Below are positions 21,764-33,432 of a stretch of DNA of 64,000 nucleotides, in pieces. The stretch lies in NCBI GenBank assembly GCA_022419385.1, contig JAJUBI010000001.1, positions 3,286,001 to 3,350,000 of the forward strand, in the 5' to 3' direction. Below the pieces are notes generated by a model, which was not told the origin of the DNA, did no database searches, and saw nothing but the letters and a program-made list of their open reading frames with translations. The stretch comes from Paraconiothyrium sp. Pb-2020 (Eukaryota > Ascomycota > Dothideomycetes > Pleosporales > Didymosphaeriaceae). The translations under genes were made by a program, and so were the position numbers. Within the stretch, counting starts at the first letter, position 1. Every line of letters begins with the position of its first letter.

Positions 21764-24700
21764 ATGGCCTTCTCCACCGGTATTGGAGAGCGCAGTGGCC
21801 TCCGGTCGCCTCGCGAAGAGCAGTCGTTCGCTTCTCTTACGAGCCCTCTCCGTGCGGTCGGTAGCCAGATGGGATCCTCCTCTGCCAACGACGCTCGAGG
21901 CCAACTGCACCGACGATTCACTACAAACAATATCCCAACACTGAGCACCCCTCTGTCGCCGATTGGACAGCAGCGAAGACAGGCGGCTGAGCCGGCCGAC
22001 TTCACCACTACTACCGCGGTACGTAGCTGCCTCCTTCCATACTGTTTCTGAGCTGCGGATACACTCTCCACACTGTCTCCCCTGCCAATGTGTGAAAGTG
22101 CAATATGTGTAAAATATGTGCGAGGACATACTCCGTTTATAAAGCTGCACGCAGCTTCGCTCGTAGCAATGTCTGCATGCACTACGGAGGTGCTCCAGGT
22201 GCAGCATACTGGGGGTTGCTCAGCGCTTCAGACAACCTACGTAATTGAGCATTTGGGCTAACGTTCTTGCAGACGTATCATAAGCTCCAAGTGGTAAGCT
22301 TTCCGCCTTTACCTGCATGTGCGAGACGTTGTGGTTACCGCGCTCCTGCCTTCACCACGAGAATCGCCGCGTTAGCGCCGTTGTCCAAGTCCTGGTGAAG
22401 CAGACAGAGACGCGGTCTCAACCTCGACCTTTCTTCTTCACCCAGCCTCTTGTTTTGCTGCAGCCTGTATAAAGAGCCTCCGAACCCCGGGAGCTCTTCT
22501 TCTTTTGTTTTCCGCCACCCTACGCGCGTCCGTCTAAAACTCTCTGGACCCTGCTAATTGTGAGTAGCTAGAAAAGAAAAAGCTCGAATACGAATATTTG
22601 AAAGAGCAGAGACGTCGTTTTGAGGCTGAGATGGAGCTTATTGATATGCAGTCCCGTCAAGAGGAGGAAGAGATCAACCGACTCTCCTCCGACATAAGGT
22701 ACGGCAAGCACAGCCAGCCGACCACCCCACCTGAATACGCCAACAATACCGGATTTCCGTCGTCTTTCTCGCGACCAAATCGCTTCAGCATGTCAGCTAT
22801 CAACCCCGGTTTGACCACCCCCCGCGGCAGTCGCGCCGGCTCTCAGATCACCTCGCCGCCCTCCGCTCGTTCGCAGCAGGGTAACGGTTTCGCGGCGCAG
22901 TCTATGCCTGGTTCGCGTCGCAACTCTGACGAGGACGGCGATGATTTCAATGATGATTTCACGCCCGAGAGCCCGGTCCATATCCGCAAGTAAGTGCACC
23001 CCGCCTTTATCTTTGACTTACTCCTTGCATAAGTGGTTCACGGACCCACGTTCATGCGCGTTTCCATTCCGACACGCCAGAGCGATTTACGAGCTCACGC
23101 TGACTCCAATAGCCCGAACCGGTTCTCTATGCCTCCCCTTGGAGCGCGCAACAATGAGGTAAACATGCCAGACATGGGTTCTGTTCTCGATTTCCTCAAG
23201 GACGAGAACGAGCACAGCCCGTCGACTGCTGGCGCGCCTTACTCGCTCCACATGAACACAACGAAAGAGGGGGTTCCTATCTTGGTACGTCAGAATGGTA
23301 ACGGAAACGGCATGAAGCTGTCAACTTCTTCTGCTGCTCTTGATCTTGCGCTTTCACAATCACCCGGTCCGGACGGCCAGTCCAATGGATGGGGCAACCA
23401 CCGTCATCGTCAAGCTCAGCAGTCGCTTCCTACTAACACTCTTCGTAAGGACTCGCAAGCTGATGAGTATGATGCTGGCAAACTCAACGGTGACAAGACC
23501 CCCAAGTCCTCCACCAGCAACCGTCGCTCAATCGACATGTACGCCTTGAGCAGCCCTCAGCGAGCTGCCTATACCAATGGCATGCCCAAGCTCCAGCAGT
23601 CGTTCTCCAGCAACGATGTGCCCACCTTGAAGAACGGCGATGGCCCAACTAATGGGTTCGGCCCGAAGACTCACGCTGAGCAGCATTTGCGCAACCACAA
23701 CGCCAACTTGGGTCGTGTTCCCGCCAACGCCATGGCCAACCGCCATAGCCGTGAGCTGTCTGCCGGTCTAAACAAGGAGCATGAGTATCGCAACACCAAC
23801 GGTGCGCCCTTCGGATCCGCTCTTCATGCGAGCGCTGCCCCCTTCGGTCCAGTCCTCCCGTCTCCTGCTGCCACTGGTGCAATGTCGTCCAGTATGGCCT
23901 CGCCTGTTCCCTCCATGTATTCAATGTATCCCAATGGCGGCTCCCCGGCCCCGGCCTACGTTGGCTATGGCATGTCTGGCTTGAACGGCGCCATGGGCGG
24001 CATGTCTCTTTCGCAGGGCCCTATGTTTCCGCCCATGTATTCTGGTCCTCCTGGCCCCCAGCAGTACGGTGCCTACAACCCGTACACCACCTACGGTCGA
24101 GACGGTCAGCCCCAGGACAGCCAGGCGCGTGTCATTCAGAGCCGTCGCATGCAGAACGATGCTAACCGCTTCTTGAACTACGACTTGAAGACCATGGCGC
24201 GTCAGGACATCTACACCCTGTGCAAGGACCAGCATGGATGTCGTTTCTTGCAGAAGAAGCTTGAGGAGAAGGACCCAGAGAATGTGCAGATCATCTTTGA
24301 GGAGACTGCTCCTCATGTGGTCGAGCTCATGACTGACCCGTTCGGCAACTATCTCTGTCAGAAGCTGTTGGAATTCAGCAACGATGAGCAGCGCAACACT
24401 CTCGTCCGCAACGCCGCTCCGTCGTTGGTGTCCATCGCTCTGAACCAGCACGGTACTCGTGCTCTGCAGAAGATGATTGAGTTCATCTCCACCCCTGAGC
24501 AGGTCAGTATGTTTGGCCTAATATTTTGTCGACGCGCTAACTGTTCTGTAGATCCAAGTTATTATCAACGCGTTGGGTGGTGAAGTTGTCGCTCTTATTC
24601 AGGACCTTAATGGCAACCACGTCATCCAGAAATGTCTCAACCATCTCAAGTCTGAAGACGCTCAGTTCATCTTCGATGCTGTTGGTGACAACTGCGTCGC

Positions 24701-25502
24701 CGTCGGCACGCACCGCCATGGTTGCTGTGTCCTCCAGCGCTGCATCGACCATGCCTCCGGCTACCAGAAGGTCCAGCTCGTTCGCCAGATCACTGCCAAC
24801 AGCTTCAATTTGGTCCAGGATCCCTTCGGCAACTACGTCGTGCAGTACATTCTTGATCTCAACGACCCGAGCTTCACCAACCCGCTCTGCCTCGGCTTCC
24901 AAGGTCACATTGCCGAGCTGTCTAAGCAGAAGTTCAGCTCCAACGTCATCGAGAAGTGTGTCCGGTGCGCGGACATGGACACTAAGGCTGTCATGATCGA
25001 GGAGATGATGCACGAAGAAGAACTTGAGAAGCTCATGCGCGACTCGTACGGCAACTACGTGATCCAGACCGCTCTCGAGTTCGCACCAGCAGCTCTTTGT
25101 GTCCATCTGATTGACGCTATGCGACCCATCTTGCCCGGCATCCGCCAGACTCCCTATGGTCGCCGCATCCAGAGCAAGGTCCAGGAGCGCGAGTCTCGCC
25201 TTGCTGCCTACGCCGGTGGTCGTACATCCGGCCATGTCTCGCCCCATGGCACGAGCGCCCCGAACTCCAACTCGGTTTTTGCTGGCCCAATCTCATCTGG
25301 CTTTACAACGGCTCCCATGTATACTGCGGCTGCCAACTATGGCACAAACATCGCCTCACCGCAGCCCCACCGGATGAGCAATCCGCCACTGCCGTCTCAG
25401 TTGCAGAACACTGTACAGTACCCTTCCTACCAGTTCAACAACGGCGCCCCCAACGGTCACGCCAACGGAACCTTCAACGGTGGCAACGGAAACTTCTTCT
25501 AG
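21764..25502 (+). CDS. Pumilio/PUF RNA-binding protein, Puf4/Mpt5-like
   Basis: Five exons: 21764-22018, 22273-22293, 22568-22989, 23113-24502, 24552-25502; 1012 residues. Exon 2 is only 21 nt. Together exons 2 and 3 restore TYHKLQVLEKKKLEYE, which opens a basic/acidic coiled coil (about 86-135). A long disordered Asn/Ser/Pro-rich region follows. The Pumilio homology domain spans about 586-905 with eight repeats whose base-contacting residues read C-R-Q, N-Y-Q, T-R-Q, N-H-Q, C-C-Q, N-Y-Q, S-N-E and N-Y-Q. The T-R in repeat 3 and C-C in repeat 5 resemble yeast Puf4/Mpt5 rather than Puf3. The tail is Asn/Gly-rich. PUF proteins bind UGUA-containing 3' untranslated regions and recruit deadenylases, controlling mRNA stability and translation. 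Introns 1 and 2 (254 and 274 nt) are long for this genome. Confidence 0.93.
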
Positions 25503-26537
25503 CTTACGAGTCACGATGACGAACGTTACGGCCGACGTCTCTGAATTATCTTATCGAGATTATCGCTAACCGGTCTTCGTGCCTACCAGTTGTCAAACCA
25601 TTCTGGTGTTGGCTGTATCTCGTCAAGATTTCTTTCATTTACCACGATTTGTCTGTCATGGGTGGGAAGCACATTCCTGGAGCTGTTGCTCGCCATCTCA
25701 GCCTCATCGTTCATTGCCGACGTGTATCTCTAGTATTGCTGCGACACGAGCATAGCGGAGCTGGGCATACTTATGGCGCTTACGGAACGAATCACTTTAC
25801 ATTTCACTTGTATCCCTACCTACTTCGGTAGGAACTTTGCTTGCACATTTCTTCTATTCATTCACTGTCTTTTTACCTCCCAGCACGAGCGCCTTCATCT
25901 GCACGAAGGCGGAAAACTATAGTTGGAAGCATCATCGTGGGGTGACCACGACATATGGCTTGACGAACTGCTAAGCACGATGGGCACTTGTCTCTTTCTT
26001 TTGTTTCTTTCATTGGCGGACGAACGTGTGGATCTGAAAAGACTCGTCTACGCATCGACCATAGGCTTGCTTGACCATACGGTCTTGCTCGTCTTTTCTC
26101 CAGGAGAATATCTCGACTTTGGATAGCTCCGCAACGGGATTGATGCACTGGTTAGGCGTAGTCTAAGACACTCAAAGAATACTTGAAAATCATATGAGCG
26201 CTTGATCGGTGCGTGATGTGCGTGTGGTCATACATTATGCAGAAGTAGTCAAATGGGGATACCGAGGAATGTGGTTGAGCGCCAAGCATCCCTTCCCTTT
26301 GTAACGCCACCAGTCACATGTGCACCTTCCGATTCGGTGTGCACGGAGCTATGAACGCATACCATCATCGATCCCTAGTTTGCGCGTTATATTTTAGGCT
26401 CCCTTCTCTACCTGCCCTTTCCTGCACATACATCCGATACTACAACTCCCACCGATTCGAACCGCAGCCGATAGCAGCCTGATATACAAATACGCACTAC
26501 TGTTGCCTCAAGACCCAAGTCCAACCTACCCACCGAC
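25503..26537. other. Spacer between PUF gene and small secreted protein gene
   Basis: The PUF 3' region is followed by the promoter of the 26538 gene. No coding or RNA evidence. A weak AT-rich element (TTATATTTTA near 26386) is about 150 bp upstream of the next ATG and could serve as a TATA-like box. Confidence 0.45.
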
Positions 26538-26933
26538 ATGCGCTTCGCAATCACCTCACTCTTGACCGCGCTCTTCGCCGCTGTTGCCATGGCCGTTGCA
26601 CCCGTTCTCCATGACGTTATCATTAGCTTCTCCGAGGATGCGCCATCCGAGCTCCTCGAGGCTGCGAAGGAGAAGGTGCGGAATTGCGAGGGAGCCGTAA
26701 TCACGCATGAGTACAGTACGTCGCACCTCAACCCTTCAGCTTGCGCTCGTGGTTCGCAAGACGCTGCACAATGCTAACAAGTTCTCCTAGCTATCATCCC
26801 CGGCTTCGCCGCAAAGGTTCCCGAGGGGTGTTTCCCCGACATCCAAGCGCTGAGCACCGATTATCCGCCGACCATTGAGGGCGACGGCATCATGACGACT
26901 CAGGACAAAGGTGGAGTAAAGGTGGGCATTTAG
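26538..26933 (+). CDS. Small secreted I9 / propeptide-inhibitor-like protein
   Basis: Two exons, 26538-26715 and 26791-26933 (75-nt intron), encode 106 residues. The first ~20 residues, MRFAITSLLTALFAAVAMAV, look like a signal peptide. The remainder has the pattern of the inhibitor I9 / proteinase B inhibitor 2 family: HDVIISFSEDAPSELLEAA at the first strand and helix, then GAVITHEYTIIPGFAAKVP, which contains the conserved GF(A) turn, and then IQALSTDYPPTIEGDG. Members act as intramolecular chaperones or inhibitors of subtilisin-like proteases. Yeast Pbi2 is cytosolic and vacuolar with no signal peptide, so secretion would be a difference here. There is no protease domain, so this is a stand-alone inhibitor-like protein. 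The family call is by pattern, not search. Confidence 0.72.
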
Positions 26934-27694
26934 AGTGGTTCATCGACACAGCACACGGGCCTGAGCCGCACGCCGGCCATGGGGACTGAGGCAGGTCATG
27001 CGCCTACGAAGAAACTTCGCACATCTGGAGTCAAGGGCGCTGCAGCGCAAGGGACAGCGGTGAGGATCGACACTGGGCATACTGTATAATCGATGGCTTG
27101 CAATCTGGGGGGCGTGCTGTTCTTCTGGAGTTCTTCCGCTCAGTTGGTGTTACTCTTGCGGCGTTTTTGATTATTGCTATCACTACGACTGCACGTTCTC
27201 CTCACAATCACATGCTAGGCTTTTTCGAATAGATCATGAGTGCTCTCAACAGCTGTGGTGAACGTGAATAGCCGGGGGATCGATAGAGAGATCCCCGCCA
27301 AATAGCGGGCCCAAACTGGTTGAGTTGGGCGAGCGTTGTGAGGGCGCGCCTCGTTTCAGAGGTAGATGTAATCTCATGCAGCCTGGGTACTCGTATTGCC
27401 CCTCAGAAGTCGTACCGCGGTCCTTCATCCATCCTGCATATCCAACACGAACAAGCAAGTACGGCAGTGACGTGCAGCCAGCACCAGAGTCCCTGCAGCT
27501 GCGGCAGGCGCATCGTTAGCGTGGGTTACTCCCGAGCATCATCGCGTCGAGCCATCCCCCACGGCCTCGCAGTCCAGCCATTTCTTCGCGCTGCAGTGGC
27601 CCCGTAATGATGCATAAGCTCCCTCCACTAAACACACGACCATCACTCCATCTACGAACGTGCGCCTGCGCGTTCTGAAAACCACAAGTCGGCC
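26934..27694. other. Spacer upstream of the Hook gene
   Basis: The 761-bp stretch contains the 3' end of the secreted inhibitor-like gene and the promoter of the Hook gene. No supportable gene or RNA was found. Confidence 0.45.
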
Positions 27695-30600
27695 ATGGAC
27701 GACTTCAAGCCTGAGCTGCTGAAAGCTCTCCTCGACTGGGTACACACGCGTGCATCCCTCGCTTGCAACCAAAGACATTGTCTAACAGTGATACAACACA
27801 GGTGAACACATTCAACCTCGCCGGGCGAGTCAACGCGTGGAACCAGCTCGAGGATGGCCAGATTCTCTGGCAGATTCTCGCCAACATCGATCCCGACTAC
27901 TTCAACGAATCGCTACCCAACCTCGACGAAGGCACCGATCGCCGCCGCTCCATCGCCGACAACTGGATACCAAAATGGCAGAATCTCAAGCACATCGAGA
28001 GGCAGGTCTCCATATATATACGAGAGGAGTGCAACCAACTGCCCGTACTCACCAAGCGCATGATTCCGGACCTGAAGACTGGCGCTAGGGACGGAAGCCT
28101 GCAGCTCACCGCAAAGCTCACCATGGCGATATTGTTTGCGGCCTACACGTCGCCCAAGAGCGGGCAGAGGATGTTGGAGCATATGGGCCAATTGAACACC
28201 GAGAAACAGGGTGTCATTGCAGGAGGTATACAGGAATTACAGTCGCTGGATGAACGCATGGCAGAGCTCGGCGTCGAGCAAGAGCTCACCGCTGAGCCAC
28301 CTCTCTCGACATCGCTTTCAGGGTACAGGACACCCACGCGAGCCGTTTCGGGCGCTGGATCGACTGTAGGGAAGGACTCAGAGCTAGAGCAGGAGGCGCT
28401 GCTGTTCGAAGCCAATAAAGATCGGGCTACATTGCGGGCACAGGTTACGAAGCTGCAAGAGGAGCTGAACAATTCGAAGGGCAGGATATCGCAACTAGAA
28501 GAGGAATTAGTAGAGGCAAGACTCCACTTGGACGACCGAGGCGCAGGAGGCGCTACGTCCGACGAAGTCGAGCGACTGAGAGACGACCTCAGGCGCGAAC
28601 GCCAATACATCGATAGGCTCGAAACCGACCATGCCCACGCCAAAGACGTCATAGAATCGCTCAAGAAGCGCATGAACCGTCTCGAGAACGACTACGACGA
28701 GAAGCAGGAGCTCAAGGACCAAATGCAGCTCGTCAAGGCCGAGCGCGACGAACTAGAAAAGAAAGCCAAGGCGAACGAGAATCTCAAGAAGAAGATCGAA
28801 TCGCTGTCGAAAGAGGCTAAAGCCCTCGAGTCCGTACGGCAAGAGCTCCAGCAGGCTAAGGAGAGGCTGCAAGATCTCGAAGATATCGAGGAGAAATGCG
28901 CCGCGCTGGAGAAAGTGAACAAGGAGAACATCCAGACGCTGGTAAACTCCGAGCAGTCCATCTTCGAAGAGAAGGGCCGCAGGACAAGGCTGGAACACGA
29001 GAATATAGTGCTGATGAAGCAGGTGGAGCAGACCAAGGAACTGCAATACAAAGCAGAGGACAAGAATCGCGAGCTTGAAGATCGTCTGCGAGACTTTGAG
29101 GCGAATGGTACGCGGGGCGGTAGCTTGGAGGACGAGCTCAATGATGATGCCACCGACCGCGCAGAGGATACCCTCAATACGAAGACGATGTTAGATGGTC
29201 GTGTGAGCGCAGATGCTATAGCTTTGCAACAGAGAGTCGATGTCCTGAGCGCACGGCTGAAGTCAATGGAGGCGGAGACGCTGAAGCAGATGCAAGAGAA
29301 TCTAGGACTCAAGTCAGATATGCTAGCTACCAAGGATGAGGAAAGCCAGAGGTATGTTTTACGTTGCACATTTGGGTGATGCACGGCTTACAAGGTGCAG
29401 ACCGTTCCTCGAGCAGAACGAGAAACTCCATACCACAGAGACAGAGCTCGAGGAGCTGCAGCGCCGACTTCGCGAGAAAGAGCTCGAGATGGCAGAGCTA
29501 CGCAACGAGCTCAACAAGAGTGAGCAGCTCAATCCTCCCAAACTCCGCTCGACTGACATGCTCTCAGAATCGGACGCTGATGAAGAGATCAAGAATGAAG
29601 CTCTGCAAGCAGAGCATGACCGTATGCTGGCGTTCCAGCAAACGACTAACCAGAAGCTCCGAGACTTGGAGATAGCAAGAGACGAAGCACGCAGTCTTCT
29701 GTACGCATCACTAACCATTCGTGACAGCCGTAGCCCAGAGCTGCTCCAAGCGTTGCGAGATGCAATGCTACAGCAGATCAAGGAACAGATACAAGGGGTC
29801 CTCAAGGCGCCTTCTGATGCTCAGCCCAAGGTGCTCGATTCTACATCTGCCGAGATTGCAGACAAGGTCGCGAGTTCACAGGCCGCGTTGGATAATGTCA
29901 GAAGAGTAAGCGCTCAGCAATTTCCTTCCGTCTCTGGGCCTTCGCAGCCGGCAGCAGCGAACGGGAATGTAAAGCCCGTCTCCAACGCCCAACCAACTCG
30001 AGAGAGATTGGCAGGCTCAGAGTCGGCTTTAACTCTCGTTGGCTCGCCCGGCAAGAAGAATGTCGACAATGGCCATGCCTCCCACAATGCTATGCAAGAA
30101 GTGAAGCCTACAACCAGCAGCAACACGAGAGCAAGCACCTGGGGCGACAAGATTGCGCGACTGATATCGCCTTCGAAGTCCTCCAGGAGCCCACTCGTGG
30201 CAGCAAGCTCGCCTAGTCAATTCTCCTTTGATATGGCAAGTTTGTCCTGCATGTGGCACGGTCGAAAGTATACGTCTGCACAGCTTGTCCAGGAATTCCC
30301 TTTCCTCATTTCATTATCCACGGCCAATTATCAGAGCGGAAAACGCTAATAAAACCAGGATCTCCAAGAGCAAGAAGCAACGACTCTCTCCCTCCGCGAA
30401 GAGCTCGAGAAAGCGAAGCGCGAGAGCGCGGAGAAGGGCTCGGTACGCACCCCATCCCATCACATTCCTTCCCACAGCTTTCCACGCGCAAAGTTAACAT
30501 ATAGCCCCCCACAGGCCGAACTCCTTTCCGAACTCGACAACCTCCGCCGCGAAAACAAACTCATCACCTCCGCCTGGTACGACATGACGTCCCGCCTGCA

Positions 30601-30700
30601 GAGCAACACGGTCATCCTGCAGCGCAAGAGCGAGGCGCCCAAGAGCTGGCTCGGGAAGCAGAGGGCCGTCGTGGGCGCGGGCGCGCACGGGCGCAGGTAG
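27695..30700 (+). CDS. hookA: HOOK-family dynein cargo adaptor (HookA-like)
   Basis: Five exons: 27695-27739, 27802-29351, 29401-30235, 30359-30442, 30515-30700; 899 residues. The short first exon supplies MDDFKPELLKALLDW, which joins VNTFNLAGRVNAWNQLEDG to make the N-terminal Hook (calponin-like) domain of about 150 residues that binds dynein light intermediate chain. Long coiled coils run from about 205 to 600, and a Ser-rich linker follows. The C-terminus contains LITSAWYDMTSRLQSNTV, the conserved cargo-complex (FTS/FHIP) binding end of fungal HookA, and ends near SWLGKQR. HookA links early endosomes to dynein and is needed for retrograde endosome movement in hyphae. Intron 3 (30236-30358) uses a GC donor (ATG|GCAAGT) and a CAG acceptor; without it the conserved C-terminus would be lost. 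Confidence 0.92.
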
Positions 30701-31542
30701 GATCTGCGTGACTTTGTGCTTTGAGGCGCGCGGCTTGAGCGAGGGAAGAGGAGGAAAGGAGGGAAAGCGAGATGGAGATTTTTCTGTTTGTTATTATATA
30801 CCCCAGACGAAAGGAGAGTTCACTGTGCATAGTAAAGTAGAGTAAAGCATGGAAGGGCGTTTTATATGTTCGGAGAGGAAGCGCGGAGGTAGCATGGATG
30901 TGGATGGGGTTGTATAGGTGAATGAATGCAGTCTTCGAACTTGGAGTGCGTTTGCCCGTGGAAGTAGTGCAATGATGGGCGTCATGTCACTTCACTGTAG
31001 TGCTATCGTCCCATCGCCGTGTGCCTGCCGCAACTCAAGCACTTCCCCCTGCGTCGTTGTGGTTTCCCGTAGAGTTTCTCGTACCACGCTATACGCCATA
31101 CTAGATCGGTAGCATGAGGATTCACGTCTTGCAATCTGTGCCTCACACTTCGCACCGTCGGTCTGCCTTCACAACACCCAGAGAGCTGAGGAAGGCGGAC
31201 GTTGCGTGGACTTCTCTGCTGCGTTTTTTTAGTTCGGCATACATTTAACTAGCGAAGACAATTCGCCATGGATGTTAACCTCACGCTGCTGAAGACGATG
31301 CTCCGGTCTTATTGCTGTTGCAACGCCAATTGTGGCTCGTCAACTGTGCCTTCGTGGCGAAATTCGAGCTCGTTATTGGGTTGCCAAGGTATTCAGCCCA
31401 TGGATCGTACATGGTACAAGTGGAGTCACCAGACATTATTGTTGAGCAGGGAAGAGCCACAGCAGACTTATGGAACGCAGCCTCAACACACACCAGGTGA
31501 AGCACCCCATGCATATATTCAAGCTTGCCCTCCTTCCGCGCG

Positions 31543-31590
31543 AATCTTCATCGCCCCCTCAGTGAAAAAAGTTTGGCTCAGATTCAGTGT
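31543..31590 (+). repeat. Duplicated fragment a, copy 1
   Basis: Matches 32194-32239 closely: both start AATCTTCATCGCCCCC, have a short A-rich run and end TTGGCTCAGATTCAGTGT. Two or three small indels separate them. Confidence 0.75.
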
Positions 31591-31967
31591 GAGTTATCAT
31601 CTTCATCGCCCCCCTCTACAATCGTCCAAGCACCCAGACCATGCTGGGATGCTCTTCGATCTGCAACCCGTGCATCACCTACGGCAGCGTCCTCGTGCCC
31701 AAGATCCCGCTCCAAACATTGCACTCTCGCTGTCAGCGCCGCACCCGTAAACCCCAGCATCCCGCCGCGAGGTTAACATCCGCGAGCCGTCGAGGCGATT
31801 GAGTAGCGTGTCAAGGCGTGGACCTAGACGCACAGAGAGTCAGTTCAGCTCCATGAAGCTAGCTAACAGGAGACTCACAACGGCGGGTGTCTTGTGAAGA
31901 GGTGTGTGTATCGAGGCCCGGTCTTCCCCCTGAGACATGGATGCCTCTCTTCGGACGACGAGGTCAA

Positions 31968-32051
31968 TGATGAGACAGGAGTCGACATACTCGTACATGC
32001 CGTACAGTTCGATACCCGAGGGCATTGGGCAGCGGCGTGTACTCTGTCTGA
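31968..32051 (+). repeat. Duplicated fragment b, copy 1
   Basis: Matches 32351-32438: shared TGATGAGACAGGAG at the start, an internal GATRCC..GGGC-TTGGG core and CTGTCTGAG at the end, with more divergence between. It lies in the same order relative to fragment a in both copies. Confidence 0.6.
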
Positions 32052-32193
32052 GACCGAATCGAACCGAACCGAACCGCATGGAAGACGACCTAAAAGCACA
32101 GGAACGTTCAGCGGACTCTGTGTCTTCAAGTTCGTCAACCTAAAGCGAAGGTGGCTCTTCGGATGTTCAGAAAACCATGAAAGTGGACAGTTG

Positions 32194-32239
32194 AATCTTC
32201 ATCGCCCCCACATGAAAAAGATTGGCTCAGATTCAGTGT
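32194..32239 (+). repeat. Duplicated fragment a, copy 2
   Basis: Second copy of 31543-31590. The last 18 bases, TTGGCTCAGATTCAGTGT, are identical. Confidence 0.75.
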
Positions 32240-32350
32240 ATTTATCATCATATGAAGGCAAGTTTATGGCCTGCAGAAGGGTGATTCCACTGCAGACTGA
32301 GGGGAAGGGAGACTTAGCTTTTGGCTGAGGATGAGAGAGAGCATAGGACC

Positions 32351-32438
32351 GATGATGAGACAGGAGCTAATAAGCTCGTGGGCGTTGGCTCATCTCGATG
32401 CCTTCGGGCGTTGGGTGGCGACGTGCACGCTGTCTGAG
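32351..32438 (+). repeat. Duplicated fragment b, copy 2
   Basis: Second copy of 31968-32051. The a-to-b distance is about 110 bp here against about 380 bp in copy 1, so one copy has gained or lost about 270 bp. Confidence 0.6.
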
Positions 32439-33432
32439 GTCTTTGAATGTGCAAGAGGAACGAAAGCCAAAGAGGAAAAAAGGAGGGCTGAAGGAGATGG
32501 GAAGTGTGCATCGTGCGCGAGTGTGCAGTGTGGAGTGAAGAGAAGAAGAGGAGGAAAACGCCGAGTGACGGAGTTTCAAAGGGGGTCCATGCCAACATAA
32601 ACAGAGACTTCTGGGGTGGTTGCTTTTCCTGAGAGGCAGTTGTCTTGGTAAGGTAGTTGCTGGTCGCTGGCGGGAAGGCGGAGAAGAAAATGGGCAAGCG
32701 GACTTTGCGATGTAGTAGGTGCATGTCTGTCGTGCTTCACCACCCCAGAGAAGGCATGTCGTCCCATACCTCTTCCTCACAAAGAACTTCTGAGCCGTAA
32801 AGGAATGCATTTGACTATGATTGTATACCTCCATTCGAGCACAACATGGCGTTGCCACTTTTCTTTGCTAGCCCCTTACGAACCCAACTGTACAAAAAGC
32901 CCCGAGCTTGTCTCACAACACCTGCAGTGCTGAATCTATCAAAGATACCCTCGGAGACTGACACAAAACGTGCGATTCACTACTTCTAGCTGTGCTCCCC
33001 GTACGCCGGTGATAGGTGCGGAATTACACACGATTCGAATCAAGATGCCTCAAAAACATCGAAAATATACCATGCAAACATGTGGATTTGAGCAAGATCT
33101 CTAGACCAGAAGCTTAAAATCTATTTCCAGTACGTCAAAAACGTTGCCCTGTATGATCCACAACGAGCGCTTACGAGCAATGGACGCGTTTGATAAATCC
33201 AGCAGGCCGTTTGCAATGTAAGCCGAGAAGCTAGATGCGAGCCACGAATCTCCAGAGTTGAAGGCCTACCATATCTATCGACGGTCCAACATCAACGTTA
33301 CATCTCAATTGCCTCCCTTCAAGCAAGCCACTCTTCAACCATCACATCCCACCGCCCTTCTCCAGATCCCACAGCTTCCAATCACCCACCAACATCCCCA
33401 GCTTCCCCTCCACACGAGCAATATTCCTCACT

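Larger units (their letters stand above)
30701..33432. other. 2.7-kb gene-poor region with duplicated fragments
   Basis: No gene is supported. The notable content is two pairs of related fragments in the same order (31543-31590 with 32194-32239, and 31968-32051 with 32351-32438), indicating an old direct duplication. Read on the minus strand, the second pair translates into similar peptides in part, so the duplicated unit may once have been coding. Confidence 0.5.

Noticed and set aside
28143..29384. Long Ser-rich frames antisense to the Hook gene
   Set aside because: They are the mirror of the Glu/Leu-rich coiled-coil codons on the plus strand.
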